Shown: positions 61,316 through 64,000 of the stretch, in pieces | How the letters are laid out: the number at the start of each line of letters is the position of its first letter | How positions within the stretch are numbered: the stretch's first letter is position 1 | Assembly (NCBI RefSeq): GCF_000497205.1 | Contig: NZ_AYJW01000008.1 | Coordinates: forward strand, 1-64,000 | Direction: 5' to 3' | From: Saccharopolyspora rectivirgula DSM 43747 | Lineage (GTDB): Bacteria; Actinomycetota; Actinomycetes; Mycobacteriales; Pseudonocardiaceae | Length of the DNA stretch: 64,000 bases | The notes under the pieces: generated by a model | Told to the model about the DNA's origin: nothing | The model's input: only the letters and a program-made list of their open reading frames with translations | Databases searched by the model: none | Position numbers and translations under genes: made by a program

Positions 61316-62541
61316 GGAAGCATCGGATGCGGCTCGGGGCGGTGGTGCTCGCCATCGCGCTGGTCGTCGCCGGCTGCGGACGCGGCTACGACAGCGAAAT
61401 CGAGCAGTTGCCCGGGCCGGCCACCCTGCGGTTGTTGGTCGGGTCCGGCACCACGGCCGAAGCCCGGGTGCTGCACGAGCAGACGCGGGAGTGGGCCGAG
61501 CGGACCGGCAACGAGGTCGAGATCGTGCGCGCCGCCGAACTCGACCAGCAGCTCGGCCAGGCCTTCGCCGGCGGCACCCCACCGGACCTGTTCTACCTCG
61601 CACCGGGAGCGTTCGCGCGCTTCGCCGGGAACGGTTCGCTGCACCCCTACGGTGACGGGCTACGCAACGCCGCGGCGCTCTACCCGAACCTCGAGGAGAT
61701 CTTCACCCGGGACGGCCAGCTGTACTGCGCGCCCAAGGACTTCTCCACCCTCGCGCTGCTGATCGACACCGACGCCTGGCGGGAAGCTGGGCTCACCGAC
61801 GCCGACATCCCGCGGGACTGGGACCAGCTCGCCCAGGTCGCCCAGCGGCTCACCACCCCCGAGCGCAAGGGCCTGGTGCTGGACGACAGCGCCGACCGCG
61901 TCGGGGCCTTCATGAAGCAGGCGGGCGGCTGGCACGTCGACGAGAAGGGCATGCCGACCATCGACAGCCCGCAGAACCTCCGAGCGCTGCGCTACCTCCA
62001 GTCGCTGCTGCAGTCCGGCAGCACCGCCTTCTCCTCCGCAGTGGACGCAGGTTGGGCCGGCGAGGCGCTGGGCGAGGGCACCGCGGCGATGGTGATCGAG
62101 GGCACCTGGGTCAGCGGTGCGCTGGCCTCCGACTACCCGGACCGGCGCTGGCGCGCGGTGGAACTGCCGGCGGGCCCGGCGGGCAAGGCGACGCTGTCGT
62201 TCACCAACTGCTGGGGCATCCCGATGCGCACCCCGTACCGGCAGCAGGCCCAGGACCTGGTCGACTTCCTGATGGCGCGGGAGCAGCAGGAGCAGGTGGC
62301 GCGCGAGGTGGGTGTCATTCCCGCCAACCAGGAGGCGCTCCCGGCGTTGACCGAGGGCAGGCCCGAGATGGAGGGCTTCGCCGCAGGAGCGGCCTACGCC
62401 CAGGGCGAGGTCACCACCAAGGGCTGGGACTCGGTGGAGAAGGACTTCGACTCCCGCCTGCTGGGTCTGGCGAGTGGTGACGACCCCGCGAAGATCCTGC
62501 GGGAAGTGCAGCGGAACGCCGAACAGACGCTGAAGGGCTGA
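61312..62541 (+). CDS. ABC sugar-binding lipoprotein
   Basis: A 409-residue extracellular solute-binding protein of the maltose/oligosaccharide class. A lipoprotein signal with lipobox VAGC at ~21-24 anchors it outside the membrane. The mature part has the GGTPPDLFYLAPGAF segment and C-terminal helices typical of the family. It starts inside the lacI stop (ATGA overlap). It delivers a sugar, probably an alpha-glucoside, to the two permeases downstream. Confidence 0.88.
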   Translation: MRKHRMRLGAVVLAIALVVAGCGRGYDSEIEQLPGPATLRLLVGSGTTAEARVLHEQTREWAERTGNEVEIVRAAELDQQLGQAFAGGTPPDLFYLAPGAFARFAGNGSLHPYGDGLRNAAALYPNLEEIFTRDGQLYCAPKDFSTLALLIDTDAWREAGLTDADIPRDWDQLAQVAQRLTTPERKGLVLDDSADRVGAFMKQAGGWHVDEKGMPTIDSPQNLRALRYLQSLLQSGSTAFSSAVDAGWAGEALGEGTAAMVIEGTWVSGALASDYPDRRWRAVELPAGPAGKATLSFTNCWGIPMRTPYRQQAQDLVDFLMAREQQEQVAREVGVIPANQEALPALTEGRPEMEGFAAGAAYAQGEVTTKGWDSVEKDFDSRLLGLASGDDPAKILREVQRNAEQTLKG

Positions 62542-62546
62542 AGGCC

Positions 62547-63626
62547 ATGGTCGACACCACCCTGCGGCCCGCGCCGCCCACCGCCGATCCGAAACCCCCG
62601 CGGCGCCCGGTGAACGTCGAAGCGCGCCGGGAGAACCGAGCGGGCTGGTTGTTCGTCGCACCGGCCCTCGTGCTGATCGCGCTGTTCCTGGTCGTGCCTG
62701 CGGGGCTCGCGCTGTACGTCAGCCTGCTGGACTGGAACGGCACCTACAGCCCGTTGACCGGTCGAGCCCCGTTCGTGGGCCTGGACAACTACCGGGAGCT
62801 GCTGTTCGAGGACGGGCTGATCCGGCACGACTTCATGATCAGCGTCCGCAACACGATGTACTTCGTGCTGCTCGTGGTCCCCAGCCAGACGCTGGTGGCA
62901 CTGCTGCTGGCCGTGGTGGTGAACAACCGCGCGCTCCGCGGGCGGGCGTTCTTCCGATCGGTGTTCTACTTCCCGTCGATCACCAGCTCGGTGGCCATCT
63001 CGGTGATCTTCCTGTTCCTGTTCTCCGGTTCGGGAGCGGTCAACGCGCTGCTGGAGTTCGTCGGGATCCAGGGCCCGAACTGGTTCACCGACTCCCGCGG
63101 GGTGCTGCACGAGGCGCTGGTGCTGTTCGGTGTGGACGGTCCACCGAGGTTCCTCGAGGAGACGACCGTCGGCGGATTGCCGTTGTGGGACTGGCTGTCC
63201 GGGCCGTCGGTGGCGATGATGACGATCATCGCGCTGGTCGTGTGGACGACGTCGGGCACCTACATGCTCATCTTCCTGGCCGCGCTGCAGAACCTGCCGG
63301 ACAACGTGCACGAGGCCGCGCTGGTCGACGGCGCCAACTGGTGGCAGCGGTTCTGGAAGGTCACGGTGCCGCAGCTGCGGCCGACGATCTTCCTGGTGGC
63401 GACCCTGGGGTTGATCGGCACCTGGCAGGTGTTCGACCAGGTCTACGTGATGAGCCAAGGTGATCCGGCCAAGACGACGCTGACCCCGGCGTTCCTGTCC
63501 TACCAGCAGTCCTTCGCCGAAGGGGCCTTCGGCGTCGGCGCGGCGATCGCGTTCCTGCTGTTCCTGCTGATCGTCGGAGTCACCACGCTGCAGCGGATCC
63601 TGCTGCGGGATGGGAGGAACTCGTGA
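62547..63626 (+). CDS. ABC sugar permease (MalF-type)
   Basis: A 359-residue inner-membrane permease with about six TM segments. The EAA loop is NVHEAALVDGANWWQRFWKV (EAA-x3-G), which contacts the ATPase. It starts 6 bp after the binding-protein stop. The long stretch between ~165 and 205 is polar. It pairs with the MalG-type permease that overlaps its end. Confidence 0.9.
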   Translation: MVDTTLRPAPPTADPKPPRRPVNVEARRENRAGWLFVAPALVLIALFLVVPAGLALYVSLLDWNGTYSPLTGRAPFVGLDNYRELLFEDGLIRHDFMISVRNTMYFVLLVVPSQTLVALLLAVVVNNRALRGRAFFRSVFYFPSITSSVAISVIFLFLFSGSGAVNALLEFVGIQGPNWFTDSRGVLHEALVLFGVDGPPRFLEETTVGGLPLWDWLSGPSVAMMTIIALVVWTTSGTYMLIFLAALQNLPDNVHEAALVDGANWWQRFWKVTVPQLRPTIFLVATLGLIGTWQVFDQVYVMSQGDPAKTTLTPAFLSYQQSFAEGAFGVGAAIAFLLFLLIVGVTTLQRILLRDGRNS

Positions 63627-64000
63627 CCACGAATCGCGCGCGGCTGGTCGGCGCCGCGCTGGGGTACCTGGTGCTGGTCGTGGGTGCGGTGCTCTACTTG
63701 GGACCGTTCCTCATCCAGGTCGCCACGTCGTTCAAGAGCAACGCCGACGCGGTGGCCCATCCGCTGTCGTTGGTCCCGGAGCAGATCGACACCAGCAGCT
63801 ACGAGCGGATCGCCACCGATCCCGCGGTGAACGTGCCGCTGTGGCTGGGAAACTCGCTGCTGGTGACGCTCTGCGTCACGGCCGGGCGGTTGCTGGTCGA
63901 CTCGATGGCCGGCTACGCGCTGGCCCGCTTGCGCTGGCGCGGTCGCGGCGTGGTGTTCACCGGGCTGCTGATGGTGATGGCGGTGCCGCCGGTGGTGCTG
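63623..64000 (+). CDS. ABC sugar permease (MalG-type), partial
   Basis: The first 126 codons of a second permease. GTG 63623 overlaps the previous stop (GTGA) with GGGAGGAA upstream. TM1 (~8-30), then TSFKSNADAVAHPLSLVPEQ, a MalG-typical segment, TM2 near 78-92 and DSMAGYALARLRWRGRG. The window ends inside the gene; the ATP-binding subunit is not seen. Confidence 0.88.
   Translation, partial: MTTNRARLVGAALGYLVLVVGAVLYLGPFLIQVATSFKSNADAVAHPLSLVPEQIDTSSYERIATDPAVNVPLWLGNSLLVTLCVTAGRLLVDSMAGYALARLRWRGRGVVFTGLLMVMAVPPVVL

Noticed and set aside
60131-61603. Extension of the glucosidase frame to 1122 codons
   Set aside because: The added part is antisense to lacI and the binding-protein gene, while a good start with AGGAG exists at 60130.
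1-64000. CRISPR arrays, rRNA genes, insertion-sequence transposases
   Set aside because: No regularly spaced repeats, rRNA-like sequence or transposase motifs were found.

Overview
The window is a high-G+C actinobacterial chromosome segment, most likely from a Pseudonocardiales-type genome (Saccharopolyspora or Actinopolyspora-like). This rests on gene families and gene order; no database search was possible. The left 16 kb keeps the order known from mycobacteria around Rv0981-Rv0996: mprA, mprB, pepD, moaB2, an FmdB zinc ribbon, 5-formyl-THF cyclo-ligase, galU, a MoeA-like glp, rimJ and the membrane gene sepX/glpR. A DeoR-type regulator plus galT sits between mprB and pepD. Upstream of this lie a diguanylate cyclase, bluB and tRNA-Arg(CCT).

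From 16.2 to about 37.7 kb is a composite genomic island beginning at tRNA-Ala(CGC). Its left part (16.2-24.6 kb) holds a large serine recombinase whose 3' end runs antisense through the tRNA, small uncharacterised genes, a DegT-type aminotransferase, a SLOG-fold protein, an XRE/TPR regulator and a coupled set of small genes. At about 24.63 kb this part is cut: a small gene and an MFS transporter, facing away from each other, both lack their 5' ends at the same point. The right part (24.6-37.7 kb) is an arsenic-resistance locus: two ArsO-like flavoproteins, a DUF2180 protein, arsB, arsA and arsD on the minus strand; arsR, arsC and trxB on the plus strand; then an Acr3-like efflux permease and a MerR regulator. 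Two matching 18-bp dyads lie in the arsD/arsR control region. The right edge (about 37.73 kb) is another scar, where a metal P-type ATPase and a chromosomal membrane-protein gene are both truncated.

From 38 to 50 kb are accessory metabolism and regulation genes: a TetR/GMC-oxidoreductase pair facing an FAD monooxygenase, a redox module (ferredoxin, Cys-rich HTH regulator fused in frame to a cupin, divergent DUF2249-cupin protein and a small membrane protein) around a 27-bp dyad, and a minus-strand operon of acyl-CoA synthetase, esterase and AadA-like nucleotidyltransferase. From 50 to 55 kb is a plus-strand operon of acyl-CoA dehydrogenase, APH-DUF6285 fusion, SMP-30 lactonase and SDR. From 55 to 58 kb are a DUF2795 gene, a VOC protein, an orphan lasso-type leader peptide with its PqqD/RRE partner, and L-lysine 6-aminotransferase. 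The window ends in a sugar locus: a glycogen-debranching-type glucosidase divergent from a LacI regulator, lipoprotein and two permeases, with paired 16-bp operator arms between the divergent genes.
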